Shown here: positions 1 through 7,265 of the stretch, piece after piece
How positions within the stretch are numbered: the first letter of the stretch is position 1
Layout of the letters: each line of letters begins with the position of its first letter
NCBI GenBank assembly: GCA_011682595.1
Contig: JAACEH010000166.1
Span: 1-7,572, forward strand
Source of the DNA: Anaerolineaceae bacterium
Lineage (GTDB): Bacteria > Planctomycetota > Phycisphaerae > FEN-1346 > JAACEH01
Direction of reading: 5' to 3'
Length of the DNA stretch: 7,572 nt
Notes under the pieces: model-generated
Databases searched by the model: none
Told to the model about the DNA's origin: nothing
What the model saw: only the letters and a program-made list of their open reading frames with translations
Program-made: the position numbers and the translations under genes

Positions 1-1
1 G

Positions 2-3000
2 CCGATCGTTCGCGGCACGGCCCAGAACCCGGACGTCTACTTCCAGGGTCGCGAGACGGTCAACAAGTACTACACGGCGGTGCCCGGGATCGTCCAGAAG
101 GCCATGGACCAGTTCGCCAAACTGGCCGGTCGCCAGTACCACCTGTTCGACTATGTCGGTGCGCCCGACGCCGAGCGGGTCATCGTGATGATGGGCTCCG
201 GCGCCGAAGTGGCCGACGAGACCGTCGAGCACCTCGTTGCCCAGGGCGAGAAGGTCGGCCTGCTGAAGGTCCGGCTCTACCGCCCGTTCAGCGTCAAGCA
301 CTTCATCGACGCTCTGCCCAAGACCGTCAAGACGATCGCCGCGCTGGACCGGACCAAGGAGCCCGGCGCGGTGGGCGAGCCGCTCTATCTCGATTGCGTC
401 ACCGCCCTGGCCGAGACGGGTCGGGAGGCCAAGGTCATCGGCGGCCGTTACGGGCTGTCGAGCAAGGAGTTCACTCCGCCCATGGTGATCGGCATCTTCG
501 ACGAGATGGCCAAGGCCGACGCCCGGCGACACTTCACCGTCGGCATCAACGACGACCTCACGGGCACGAGCATCGACTACGATCCGTCGCTGAACATCGA
601 GAGCGACGACGTGGTCCGGGCCATGTTCTACGGTCTGGGGTCCGACGGCACGGTGGGTGCGAACAAGAACTCGATCAAGATCATCGGCGAGGAGACCGAC
701 AACTTCGCCCAGGGCTACTTCGTCTACGACTCGAAGAAGGCCGGGGCGATGACCGTCAGCCACCTGCGGTTCGGTCCCAAGCCGATTCGCCAGACGTGCC
801 TGATCTCGCAGGCCAACTTCATCGCCGTGCACCAGTGGCCGTTTGTCGAGAAGTACGACATTCTGGCCCACGCCGCCCCGGGGGCGACGTTCCTGCTGAA
901 CGCGCCCTACCCTGCCGACGAAGTCTGGGACAAGTTGCCCAAGAGCATGCAGCAACAGATGATCGACAAGAAGATGACCTTCTACGTCATCGACGCCTAC
1001 GAGGTCGCCAAGGCCACGGGCATGGGCGTGCGAATCAACACGGTCATGCAGACCTGCTTCTTCGCTATCAGCAAGGTGCTGCCCAAGGACGAGGCCATCG
1101 CCAAGATCAAGGAAGCCATTCAGAAGACCTACGGCAAGCGCGGACCCGAGGTGGTCGAGAAGAACTTCAACGCCGTCGATCAGGCGATCGCGCACATGCA
1201 CCCGGTGACCGTGCCGGAGAAGGCGACGAGCACGTTCGAGCGGCCGCCGCTGGTGCCGGACGCGGCGCCGGAGTTTGTCCGGACCGTCACGGCCGAGATC
1301 ATGGCCTTCCGCGGCGACGCCCTGCCGGTGTCGAAAATCCCCGAGGACGGCACCTGGCCCACGGGCACCACAAAGTGGGAAAAGCGGAACATCGCGCTGG
1401 AGATTCCCGAGTGGGATCCGGAGGTCTGCATCCAGTGCGGCAAGTGTAACATTGTCTGCCCGCACGCGGCGATCCGTCTGAAACTTTACGATCCGGCGTT
1501 GCTCGAGAAAGCCCCCAAGACGTTCAAGTCGGCCGATGCCAAGGGCAAGGAGTTCGCCGGCAAGAAGTACACCATCCAGGTCGCCCCGGAAGATTGCACC
1601 GGCTGCGGGGCCTGCGTCGAGGCCTGCCCGGCCAAGAACAAGGCCGATCCGTCGAAGAAGGCCATCAACATGGCGCCGCAGCCGCCGCTCCGCTATCAGG
1701 AACGCGAGAACTACCAGTTCTTCCTCGACACGATTCCCGACTATGACCGCACGGCCATCGGCAACCTGACCTCGGTCAAGGGGTCGCAGCTCTGCCAGCC
1801 GCTCTTCGAGTATTCGGGCGCCTGTGCCGGATGCGGCGAGACGCCGTACGTCAAGCTCCTGACGCAACTGTTCGGCGACCGGGCGATCATTGCCAACGCC
1901 ACCGGCTGCTCGTCGATCTATGGCGGCAACCTGCCCACCACGCCCTACTGCCAGAACCCCGACGGCCGGGGACCGACGTGGAATAACAGCCTGTTCGAGG
2001 ACTGTGCCGAGTTCGGGTTCGGGTTCCGCCTCACGAGCGACAAGCACAACGAGTTTGCCAAGGAACTGGTGACCGCCCTGCGGGACCAGATCGGCGGCGA
2101 CCTGGCCGACGGCCTGCTCAGTGCCGACCAGACGACCGAGGCGGGCATCAAGGACCAGCGCGAGCGCGTTGCGCAGCTCAAGGAGGCGCTGGCCTCGATC
2201 GCGTCGCCCGAGGCCAAACAACTGGCGAGCGTGGCCGACGCGCTGCTGAAGCGGAGCATCTGGATGCTTGGCGGCGACGGCTGGGCGTACGACATCGGCT
2301 ATGGCGGCCTGGACCACGTGCTGGCCAGCGGCCGCAATGTCAACGTGCTGGTCCTCGACACCGAGGTCTACTCGAACACCGGCGGCCAGATGTCGAAGGC
2401 GACCCCGCGAGGCGCGGTGGCCAAGTTTGCCGCCGCCGGCAAGCCGCTGGGCAAGAAAGACCTGGGGCTGATGGTCACGACCTACGGCAACGTCTATGTC
2501 GCCAAGATCGCCATGGGGGCCAACGACCTGCAGGCCGTTCGGGCCTTCACCGAGGCCGAGGCCTGGGACGGCCCGAGCCTGATCATCGCCTACAGCCAGT
2601 GCATCAACCATGGCATCAACATGCGGACCGGGAACGATCAGCAGAAGAAGGCCGTCGCCAGTGGGCACTGGCCGCTGTTCCGCTACAACCCGGCCCTGGC
2701 CGCCGAAGGCAAGAATCCGCTGAAGTTGGATTCCAAGCCACCGAGCATCCCGCTGAAGGACTACGTCTACAACGAGACGCGGTACAAGATGCTGCTCACC
2801 GCCAACCCGCAGCGGGCCGAGGAACTGCTGAAACCGAGAGCCGCTGGAAAATGTACGAGTACCTCGCCGCGATGCCCGGCAGCGGAGACGCTGCCGCCGA
2901 GTAGTCGCGCAAGGTGTCTAACGGAATCACCGATCGAGGCGGAGTTGCCCCTTGCGGGTGGCTCCGCCTTCGGCTTGCGCCTGCGTCCGAGCCGCGTAGG

Positions 3001-3016
3001 GTGGGTTCCCCCATGA
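2..3016 (+). CDS. nifJ: Pyruvate:ferredoxin (flavodoxin) oxidoreductase, 5'-partial, frameshifted near its C-terminus
   Basis: Oxidatively decarboxylates pyruvate with CoA to acetyl-CoA and CO2, passing electrons to ferredoxin or flavodoxin in the cytoplasm. The frame is open from base 2, so roughly 200 N-terminal residues lie upstream of the window (family length is about 1170-1200). Counting the first in-window codon as residue 1: a transketolase-C-like domain follows the RGTAQNPDVYFQ segment; the gamma domain has GSDGTVGANKNS near 213-225; the EKR-type linker YGKRGPEVVEKNFNAVDQ is near 377; two 4Fe-4S motifs have Cys 476/479/482/486 and 532/535/538/542; the proximal-cluster cysteines are 608 and 611 (CAGCGET); the TPP site has GDGWAYDIGYGG with Asp759, then LDTEVYSNTGGQ; the late conserved Cys is 867 (SQCINHGINM). 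All catalytic elements visible here are intact. After Lys944 (2831-2833) the frame departs from the family: the expected RW..Y..LA tail is found in another frame at 2836-2904, and this frame adds 60 unrelated residues before the TGA at 3014-3016. The identification is very secure; the true 3' end is uncertain. Confidence 0.95.
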   Translation, partial: PIVRGTAQNPDVYFQGRETVNKYYTAVPGIVQKAMDQFAKLAGRQYHLFDYVGAPDAERVIVMMGSGAEVADETVEHLVAQGEKVGLLKVRLYRPFSVKHFIDALPKTVKTIAALDRTKEPGAVGEPLYLDCVTALAETGREAKVIGGRYGLSSKEFTPPMVIGIFDEMAKADARRHFTVGINDDLTGTSIDYDPSLNIESDDVVRAMFYGLGSDGTVGANKNSIKIIGEETDNFAQGYFVYDSKKAGAMTVSHLRFGPKPIRQTCLISQANFIAVHQWPFVEKYDILAHAAPGATFLLNAPYPADEVWDKLPKSMQQQMIDKKMTFYVIDAYEVAKATGMGVRINTVMQTCFFAISKVLPKDEAIAKIKEAIQKTYGKRGPEVVEKNFNAVDQAIAHMHPVTVPEKATSTFERPPLVPDAAPEFVRTVTAEIMAFRGDALPVSKIPEDGTWPTGTTKWEKRNIALEIPEWDPEVCIQCGKCNIVCPHAAIRLKLYDPALLEKAPKTFKSADAKGKEFAGKKYTIQVAPEDCTGCGACVEACPAKNKADPSKKAINMAPQPPLRYQERENYQFFLDTIPDYDRTAIGNLTSVKGSQLCQPLFEYSGACAGCGETPYVKLLTQLFGDRAIIANATGCSSIYGGNLPTTPYCQNPDGRGPTWNNSLFEDCAEFGFGFRLTSDKHNEFAKELVTALRDQIGGDLADGLLSADQTTEAGIKDQRERVAQLKEALASIASPEAKQLASVADALLKRSIWMLGGDGWAYDIGYGGLDHVLASGRNVNVLVLDTEVYSNTGGQMSKATPRGAVAKFAAAGKPLGKKDLGLMVTTYGNVYVAKIAMGANDLQAVRAFTEAEAWDGPSLIIAYSQCINHGINMRTGNDQQKKAVASGHWPLFRYNPALAAEGKNPLKLDSKPPSIPLKDYVYNETRYKMLLTANPQRAEELLKPRAAGKCTSTSPRCPAAETLPPSSRARCLTESPIEAELPLAGGSAFGLRLRPSRVGWVPP
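2836..2904 (+). other. Out-of-frame native C-terminal tail of nifJ
   Basis: In frame 1 this stretch reads ESRWKMYEYLAAMPGSGDAAAE and then TAG at 2902-2904. From knowledge of the family, NifJ proteins end with LL, about nine residues including an A-Q pair, then RWxxYExLA. Here the LLK codons (2825-2833) are followed by only CC before this tail, so roughly 16 bases (a 3n+1 deletion) appear to be missing relative to the usual spacing; the 16 is my estimate. If the frame were restored, nifJ would stop at 2904 instead of 3016. The lesion could be a real mutation with little effect on an enzyme whose active sites are all upstream, or a sequencing or assembly error. Confidence 0.75.
2936..2970 (+). 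terminator. Hairpin after the native nifJ stop, possible terminator
   Basis: AGGCGGAG (2937-2944) pairs with CTCCGCCT (2962-2969); three G-U pairs and CCC/GGG continue the stem around a five-base CTTGC loop. It lies 32 bases after the TAG at 2904, where a nifJ terminator would be expected, but no T-run follows, so intrinsic termination is doubtful. The following CTTCGGCTTGCGCCTGCG stretch is low in complexity, and the hairpin may instead belong to an intergenic repeat. Because the shifted nifJ frame reads through it, the hairpin also argues that 2905-3016 was not originally coding. Confidence 0.35.
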
Positions 3017-3181
3017 CGGCAAACGGACCGGCGTTTTTCGCGAAATGAACCGCGCTTCGATGCGTTCAGCAGTGCGCAGGGAGGGGGTCTGCGCGCGCCG
3101 AGGGCGGGCAAGGGCCGAAATTTGATCGAATCCCCCGGCCGCGTGGACCGTTTCAATAGGGTAGGGTTCGGCCCTTTGCGA

Positions 3182-3209
3182 TTGATCCGATTATCGATTC
3201 TGCTAAGCT
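3182..3209 (+). promoter_or_regulatory. Tentative sigma70-like promoter for the trypsin-fold gene
   Basis: TTGATC (3182-3187) as a -35, a 16-base spacer, and TAAGCT (3204-3209) as a weak -10, helped by an upstream TG (3201-3202) in extended -10 position. It sits in the only AT-richer patch of the gap, about 40 bases before the chosen start codon. The -10 match is only three of six, so this is a suggestion from position and composition. Confidence 0.25.
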
Positions 3210-3237
3210 TCAGAGGGTGCCGAACGTACAAGTCATT

Positions 3238-3243
3238 GGGGTG
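3238..3243 (+). promoter_or_regulatory. Ribosome binding site deciding the start at 3250
   Basis: GGGGTG lies six bases before ATG 3250-3252. The alternative upstream GTG at 3217 would prepend eleven residues to what is otherwise a clean signal peptide, and GTG 3241 overlaps the ribosome site itself, so ATG 3250 is preferred. Confidence 0.5.
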
Positions 3244-3249
3244 AGAACC

Positions 3250-4902
3250 ATGAGAACTCTCTGCTTGAGCTTCGTGGCGGGACTGGTGATCCTCGCCGTG
3301 GCCGGTCCGGCCGTCGCCCAGAACTATCCGGGCGACCGAACCACCACCAACAACACCCGGCGAAACCAGAGACAGCCGAAGCAGACGACGCGGACCCAGG
3401 GCCCGACCCGGGCGCCGGAGGAGAGCAAGGACGCGTTGCCGGAGAATCGTCAGCCGATCCCCGATCCCGAAACAACGACTGACGACCCGCCGCCAACGAT
3501 CGACGATCCCGGCTTCGCCAAGGCCATGCGGACGGCCGTCGAGGGCATCGTGCGAATCAACATGCCCGACAGTCGCCGGGCGTTGGGCTTCCTGATCGAC
3601 GGCCCCGACGAGGACCACAAGCTGGTGGTCACCAACTTTCTGGCCGTTGCCAAGACCGATCCCAACAAGCATTTCTGGATCGATATCCGCCTCAATGACT
3701 GGTCAAAACTCGATGTCGTCGGCTTGTACAACTTCGACGAACTCCAGGACCTGGCCCTGATCAAGGTCAAGACCCCCAAAAGCCGCAAGGTGCGAATCCT
3801 GAAACTGGCGAAGGAAGACCCGAGGAAGGGCGACAAAGTCTACGCCATCGGCTACTGGCGGACGCTCGTGGACTGGGCCGCCGGCGGGGTGATCAAGAAG
3901 ATCGTGCCGGGCGCCGATGTCGCGGCGCCGTACGGTTCCCGGTGGTTGCAGACCGATGCCATCATCACCGAGAACAACGTCGGCGGCCCGCTCATGGATC
4001 GTCACGGCAACGTCGTCGGCGTCTGCACCTCGTACGGTCGCAGGCGACGCGGGCCGCATGTGTCGGTCCCGGTGTCGGCTATCCGCAGTCTGATCGACCG
4101 CGAGAGCGTCGGCAGTGGCCGCTTCCCCATGCCGGAGGGCGCCTTCCGGTGGCCCGAGTCGAAGGACAAGGCCAAGCGAACTCAGACCTACAGCTTCTCG
4201 CGCATCCAGGCCGCCGCGATGGCCATCAAGCGGTCGCTCGATTGCGACACCTGTAACGGCTTCGGCTACCTCGTCACGCCGCAATACGAGGTGGACCGCA
4301 ACACCGGTCGGCGACGGAAAACGGGCGAGAAGAGCGAGACGTGCGACCAGTGCGGCGGCGCCGGCGTCGTCCTGGAACCGAATCTTCACGGGTTGCTGTC
4401 GCAGGTCACCCTGTTTCTGCTGAATCCCGACGAGAAAATCGACGACGGCCAGAAAGAGAAGTTGAGCGTCACGGCCCAGGAAGGATTCGACCGCGCCGCC
4501 GTGAACCGCAAGCTGCTGGTCGACGCCCTGATGCCGGCGGCCAATCGCATTCTCCCCGAGTGGCGGAAGCACATCGGCGAGCCGGTCACGTTTGTCGCCA
4601 CCCAGGGCCCCGTGATGGGGGATCGCAAGATGCCGCTACAGTGGGTTCGCCCCTACGGAAGCGACCTGTGGGTGATGACTCGCGGGGCCAGCGTCCGGAA
4701 CGTCACCGGCCAGACGGGGCCGCCGCCACCGAAAGACCCGCGCCAACGGCGACGCTGGCAACGCGACCGGAGGCGACGCAGGAACTCCTCCTACGTGCTC
4801 GTCTCCGGCATCATCCAGGGCGAGGCCACGATGGAGTTCAACAAGAAGATCCACCGCGGGCCCCTCTTAAAAGTCTCGGACATTATCATCCTGCGGCCGT
4901 AG
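3250..4902 (+). CDS. Secreted trypsin/HtrA-fold pseudoprotease with DnaJ-like CxxCxGxG zinc motifs
   Basis: Predicted 550 residues. Residues 1-23 are a Sec signal peptide (Arg2, hydrophobic core LSFVAGLVILAVAG, cleavage after AVA23). Residues 24-87 are a T/N/R/Q/P-rich, probably disordered linker. Residues 88-285 match the HtrA-like trypsin fold: ALGFLID, VVTNFLAV, QDLALIKVK and TDAIITENNVGGPLMD align with the blocks that normally hold His, Asp and Ser. Asp167 is kept, but the His position is Leu131 (TNFLA for TNxHV) and the Ser position is Val244 (NNVGGP for GNSGGP), so peptidase activity is not expected. Residues 332-372 hold two CxxCxGxG motifs (Cys332/335 and 365/368), enough for one zinc site of the DnaJ type. 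The remainder (376-550) is unrecognised, with an Arg-rich stretch at 499-511 and a final beta-rich segment. No PDZ domain is seen. Likely role: a periplasmic or surface binding/scaffold protein; the function is unknown. It stands alone, convergent with rny. Confidence 0.85.
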   Translation: MRTLCLSFVAGLVILAVAGPAVAQNYPGDRTTTNNTRRNQRQPKQTTRTQGPTRAPEESKDALPENRQPIPDPETTTDDPPPTIDDPGFAKAMRTAVEGIVRINMPDSRRALGFLIDGPDEDHKLVVTNFLAVAKTDPNKHFWIDIRLNDWSKLDVVGLYNFDELQDLALIKVKTPKSRKVRILKLAKEDPRKGDKVYAIGYWRTLVDWAAGGVIKKIVPGADVAAPYGSRWLQTDAIITENNVGGPLMDRHGNVVGVCTSYGRRRRGPHVSVPVSAIRSLIDRESVGSGRFPMPEGAFRWPESKDKAKRTQTYSFSRIQAAAMAIKRSLDCDTCNGFGYLVTPQYEVDRNTGRRRKTGEKSETCDQCGGAGVVLEPNLHGLLSQVTLFLLNPDEKIDDGQKEKLSVTAQEGFDRAAVNRKLLVDALMPAANRILPEWRKHIGEPVTFVATQGPVMGDRKMPLQWVRPYGSDLWVMTRGASVRNVTGQTGPPPPKDPRQRRRWQRDRRRRRNSSYVLVSGIIQGEATMEFNKKIHRGPLLKVSDIIILRP

Positions 4903-4917
4903 ACCGCCGATCGTCAC

Positions 4918-5033
4918 GCGCACCGCGGAACCAGGTGCCACGGTCTGGCCAACGGCCAGGCCGTGATATTCGTGCCATCGCCAATCATGGCCTGACTTTG
5001 TCAGACCATGGCACCGGCGCACCGCGGAACCAG
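4918..5033. repeat. Compact repeat element: direct repeats flanking two mutually complementary hairpins
   Basis: GCGCACCGCGGAACCAG occurs exactly at 4918-4934 and 5017-5033. Between the copies are two hairpins: 4939-4950 with 4954-4965 (12 bp, AAC loop, one G-U) and 4986-4996 with 5000-5010 (11 bp, TTT loop). The outermost arms also pair with each other: 4934-4947 with 5002-5015, 13 of 14 positions. All four arms are therefore versions of one sequence, GTGCCAYGGYCTGRC or its complement. The single mismatches in the long stem and second hairpin become G-U pairs in minus-strand RNA, while the first hairpin has its G-U pair in plus-strand RNA. It lies in the gap after two convergent genes, a typical site for REP- or MITE-like interspersed elements. 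No transposase is present. The repeat structure is seen directly; genome-wide repetition is inferred. Confidence 0.7.
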
Positions 5034-5096
5034 CCGAGAGGCCAAGACCAAGAAACGATCTCAGCGCCGATAGCATCCAAACGCCGTGAATTGTTT

Positions 5097-5129
5097 GAGG
5101 CCGCCCGGGCATCTTGCCCAGGCGGCCTC
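5097..5129. terminator. Strong hairpin between convergent genes, probable terminator
   Basis: Arms 5097-5111 and 5115-5129 (GAGGCCGCCCGGGCA and TGCCCAGGCGGCCTC) pair at 14 of 15 positions around a TCT loop. The one mismatch becomes a G-U pair in minus-strand RNA, and the hairpin ends 42 bases past the rny stop, so rny is the likelier user. No T-run follows on that strand; on the plus strand GTGTGTGTCT follows, which is partly T-rich, so two-way use is possible. Confidence 0.6.
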
Positions 5130-5171
5130 GTGTGTGTCTGCCTCGATACGTGCCGGCGCTCGACGCGCCGG

Positions 5172-6758
5172 TTATGATGCGTGGCGAGCGTACTCCACGG
5201 CCCGCTTCTCCCGGATCACGGTAATGCGAATCTCGCCCGGGTAGGTCAGGTCGCCCTCGATCTGGCGGGCAATGTCGCGAGCCAACTTGATGCTCATCGC
5301 ATCGTCGGCCTTTTCGGCGTTGATGATCACGCGAACTTCGCGGCCCGCTTGAATGGCGTAGGCCGACTCGACGCCGTCGCCCTTGAAGGCCATAGCGATC
5401 GACTCGAGCTTCTCGAGCCGCTCGATGTACCGTTCGAGCGATTCGCGCCGGGCACCCGGCCGTGAGGCGCTCACGGCGTCGGCGGCCGAGACGATCCAAC
5501 TGTAGATGCTCATCGCCTGTTTCAGGTCATGGTGTCCGGCGGCCGCCTCGACCACTTCGGCCCGTTCGCCGTGGCGACGCAGCAGGTCGGCTCCGATCTT
5601 CGGATGGCCGCCCTCGACCTCGTGGTCGATGGCCTTGCCGATATCGTGCAGCAAACCACATCGCTGGGCCAGTCGCGCGTCGAGCCCCAGTTGCTCGGCG
5701 ATGGCCGCCGAGAGCCGGGCCACTTCGAGGGAGTGCGTCAGAACGTTCTGGCCATAGCTGGTGCGAAACTGGAGCCGCCCCATCAGGGGAACCAACTTGT
5801 TGTTGACACCCCGAAGTTTCAGGTCCAGGATCACCTGGCGGCCCACCTCGTTGATCTGCTCGTCGACTTCCTTCTTGGTTTCGGCCACGACCTCTTCGAT
5901 TCGCGACGGGTGAATTCGGCCATCGAGAATCAGTTTGCTCATCGCCCGCTTCGCGATCTCGCGGCGGACCGGGTCGTGCCCGCTGACGATGACCACGCCG
6001 GGCGTGTCGTCGACGATCACGTCGATGCCCGTGGCTTTCTCGAAGGCCCGGATGTTGCGCCCCTCGCGGCCGATGACGCGGCCTTTCATATCGTCGTTGG
6101 GAATGTCAACCGACGACACGGTCGATTGGGCCGTCACATCGCTGGCCATCCGCTGGATGGACTGAACGATAATCTCGCGCGACTTCTCGGACGCCGTCTC
6201 GTTGGCCCGTTCGATGGCATTCTGGACGATCTCGGCCTCTTCCTGTTCCATCTCCTCGCCCACCATGCGGAGGAACGTCTGGCACGCTTCCTCGCGTCCC
6301 ATGCCGCTGATGCGCGTCAGGTGCTCCATCTCCTCGGCCAGGGTGGCCGTGAGCTTGGCTTCCTGCTCGGTGAGTTCCTTCTCCCGGTCGCTGAGGCGGG
6401 CCTCGATGGCCTCGACGGTCTTCTCTTTTCGAACCAGCATCTCGCCCTGCTCGGCAAGACTGTCTTCGCGCTTACTGAGGCGCCGCTCGGTTTCCTTGAG
6501 TTCGGTGCGTGCCGCTTCGCTTTCTCTCTGGAACTGATCCTTGGCCTTCAGCACTTCGTCCCGGGCTTCGAGCTTGGACTCTTTCTGAAGTCGCTCGCCC
6601 TCGCGGCGAGCCTCCTCAATGATATCTTCGGCCTTGCGACGAGCCTGGGCATAGCGTCTCAGCCGAGTCCAGACAACGATCAGCACAACGGCCAGCACGC
6701 CGGCAACGGCGGCAAGGACGATGACGGGAATGTTCTCGTTGGCCAGTGTAAGGTGCAT
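5172..6758 (-). CDS. rny: Ribonuclease Y, membrane-anchored endoribonuclease
   Basis: Endonuclease that starts decay and processing of many mRNAs, working from the inner face of the cytoplasmic membrane. Predicted 528 residues, close to the usual ~520. Domains in order: transmembrane anchor at about 11-30 ([20 protein letters not shown]); a long charged coiled coil from about 35 to 150, rich in Glu, Lys and Arg; a KH domain with the loop [12 protein letters not shown] at 226-237; an HD domain with metal ligands His342 (THSLEV), His371-Asp372 ([10 protein letters not shown]), the GHHD stretch at 408-411 and Asp427 ([15 protein letters not shown]). Every family hallmark is present, so the enzyme should be active. 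Start: the frame opens further upstream (TTG 6791, ATG 6785), but ATG 6758 has a purine-rich ribosome site and gives the normal short N-terminus before the anchor. It converges on the trypsin-fold gene; a promoter and structured sequence lie far upstream at 7266-7458. Confidence 0.97.
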   Translation of the reverse strand: MHLTLANENIPVIVLAAVAGVLAVVLIVVWTRLRRYAQARRKAEDIIEEARREGERLQKESKLEARDEVLKAKDQFQRESEAARTELKETERRLSKREDSLAEQGEMLVRKEKTVEAIEARLSDREKELTEQEAKLTATLAEEMEHLTRISGMGREEACQTFLRMVGEEMEQEEAEIVQNAIERANETASEKSREIIVQSIQRMASDVTAQSTVSSVDIPNDDMKGRVIGREGRNIRAFEKATGIDVIVDDTPGVVIVSGHDPVRREIAKRAMSKLILDGRIHPSRIEEVVAETKKEVDEQINEVGRQVILDLKLRGVNNKLVPLMGRLQFRTSYGQNVLTHSLEVARLSAAIAEQLGLDARLAQRCGLLHDIGKAIDHEVEGGHPKIGADLLRRHGERAEVVEAAAGHHDLKQAMSIYSWIVSAADAVSASRPGARRESLERYIERLEKLESIAMAFKGDGVESAYAIQAGREVRVIINAEKADDAMSIKLARDIARQIEGDLTYPGEIRITVIREKRAVEYARHAS

Positions 6759-6765
6759 TGGGGAT

Positions 6766-6776
6766 CCCCTTTCCTC
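6766..6776 (-). promoter_or_regulatory. Ribosome binding site of rny, overlapped by a perfect palindrome
   Basis: On the minus strand GAGGAAAGGGG precedes ATG 6758 by seven bases, which decides this start over ATG 6785 (no purine-rich site before it). The GGGG half also belongs to the perfect palindrome GGGGATCCCC (6760-6769), so a small GGG/CCC hairpin with a GAUC loop could partly cover the site. Confidence 0.6.
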
Positions 6777-6997
6777 GGGCGGCATGCACAAAGCGGCGAC
6801 GCCCGGCCCGTGAGCCTGCCGGAACTGTCGGCGCGTCTCTGCCGCATCAAACAGCCGCGCGGTCGACCCAACTCTGTCAGGAAAGCGGAAGGCGGTTCAT
6901 CGTCGCACAACGACCCGATCAGCGGTCGATCTGCAAGAGCGATTTGAACCACAGAGAAAACGAATCGCGGCGGGGGGGAGGGATCCTTCTGCCCCGG

Positions 6998-7057
6998 AAA
7001 AATTCACACCACGGGTCGCAAGACGGCGACCGCCGGCGCGGGCGGTGCATCGGTGTG
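6998..7057 (-). terminator. Weak terminator-like structure upstream of rny
   Basis: Read on the minus strand, CACACC (7057-7052) pairs with GGTGTG (7010-7005), enclosing an inner ACCGCC/GGCGGT hairpin (7046-7041 with 7034-7029); AATTTTT (7004-6998) follows at once. The T-run is in the right place, but the closing stem is only six pairs around a large loop. If it works, it would end a transcript from the 7431-7458 promoter after about 425 bases, before rny. Confidence 0.2.
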
Positions 7058-7265
7058 CAACGCATTCCGGTTGGGCAGTTTCAAAATCAATCGGTTCCCT
7101 GCTCTATTTGTGAACCTGCCGCCCATGGCGACCGGTTTCGTCCCTACCGCTTGCCAGCCATTCGTCATTTCGTGTCTTCAAATCTATCTTGCGGCTACCC
7201 CTGCAGCCCAAGGTCCGATTTCGGCTGACCTCCATCGTGCTCCCCAAGGTCGCCTCGGACGAATG

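Larger units (their letters stand above)
3017..3249. other. Intergenic gap between nifJ and the trypsin-fold gene
   Basis: No coding region is supported here. The left edge carries GTAGGGTGGGTTCCCCC (2996-3012, inside the read-through tail), a G-rich string of a kind often seen in intergenic repeats. A small hairpin GCGCAG/CTGCGC (3074-3079 with 3089-3094) has a nine-base purine-rich loop. The last 70 bases are less GC-rich and hold the best promoter candidate for the next gene. Confidence 0.5.

Noticed and set aside
2825..2840. Programmed ribosomal frameshifting in nifJ
   Set aside because: The CTG CTG AAA CCG context is not a usual slippery heptamer, and residues appear to be missing as well as shifted, which points to a deletion.
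2924..2934. GAATCACCGAT matching in inverted orientation at 7485-7495
   Set aside because: An 11-base match between distant points is expected by chance several times in a window of this size.
2767..3672. A 301-codon open frame on the minus strand across the nifJ end and the start of the next gene
   Set aside because: It overlaps two well-supported genes antisense, is rich in Arg, Gly and Pro, and has no family features.
4341..5177. A 278-codon plus-strand frame over the end of the trypsin-fold gene and the following gap
   Set aside because: Arg/Pro-rich shadow translation of the real gene in another frame that then reads through the hairpin element and terminator.
5529..6947. A 472-codon open frame on the plus strand opposite rny
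   Set aside because: It runs antisense to the fully conserved RNase Y gene and has no ribosome site or recognisable motif; long antisense frames are expected in GC-rich coding sequence.
6944..6957. TTGAACCACAGAGA, resembling a common intergenic repeat string in planctomycete genomes
   Set aside because: Too short here and not continued by the usual repeat, so it cannot be called from this window alone.
6969..6983. G-rich run as a possible quadruplex
   Set aside because: Only three clear G-tracts can be drawn before the sequence changes, so a stable four-tract quadruplex is not supported.
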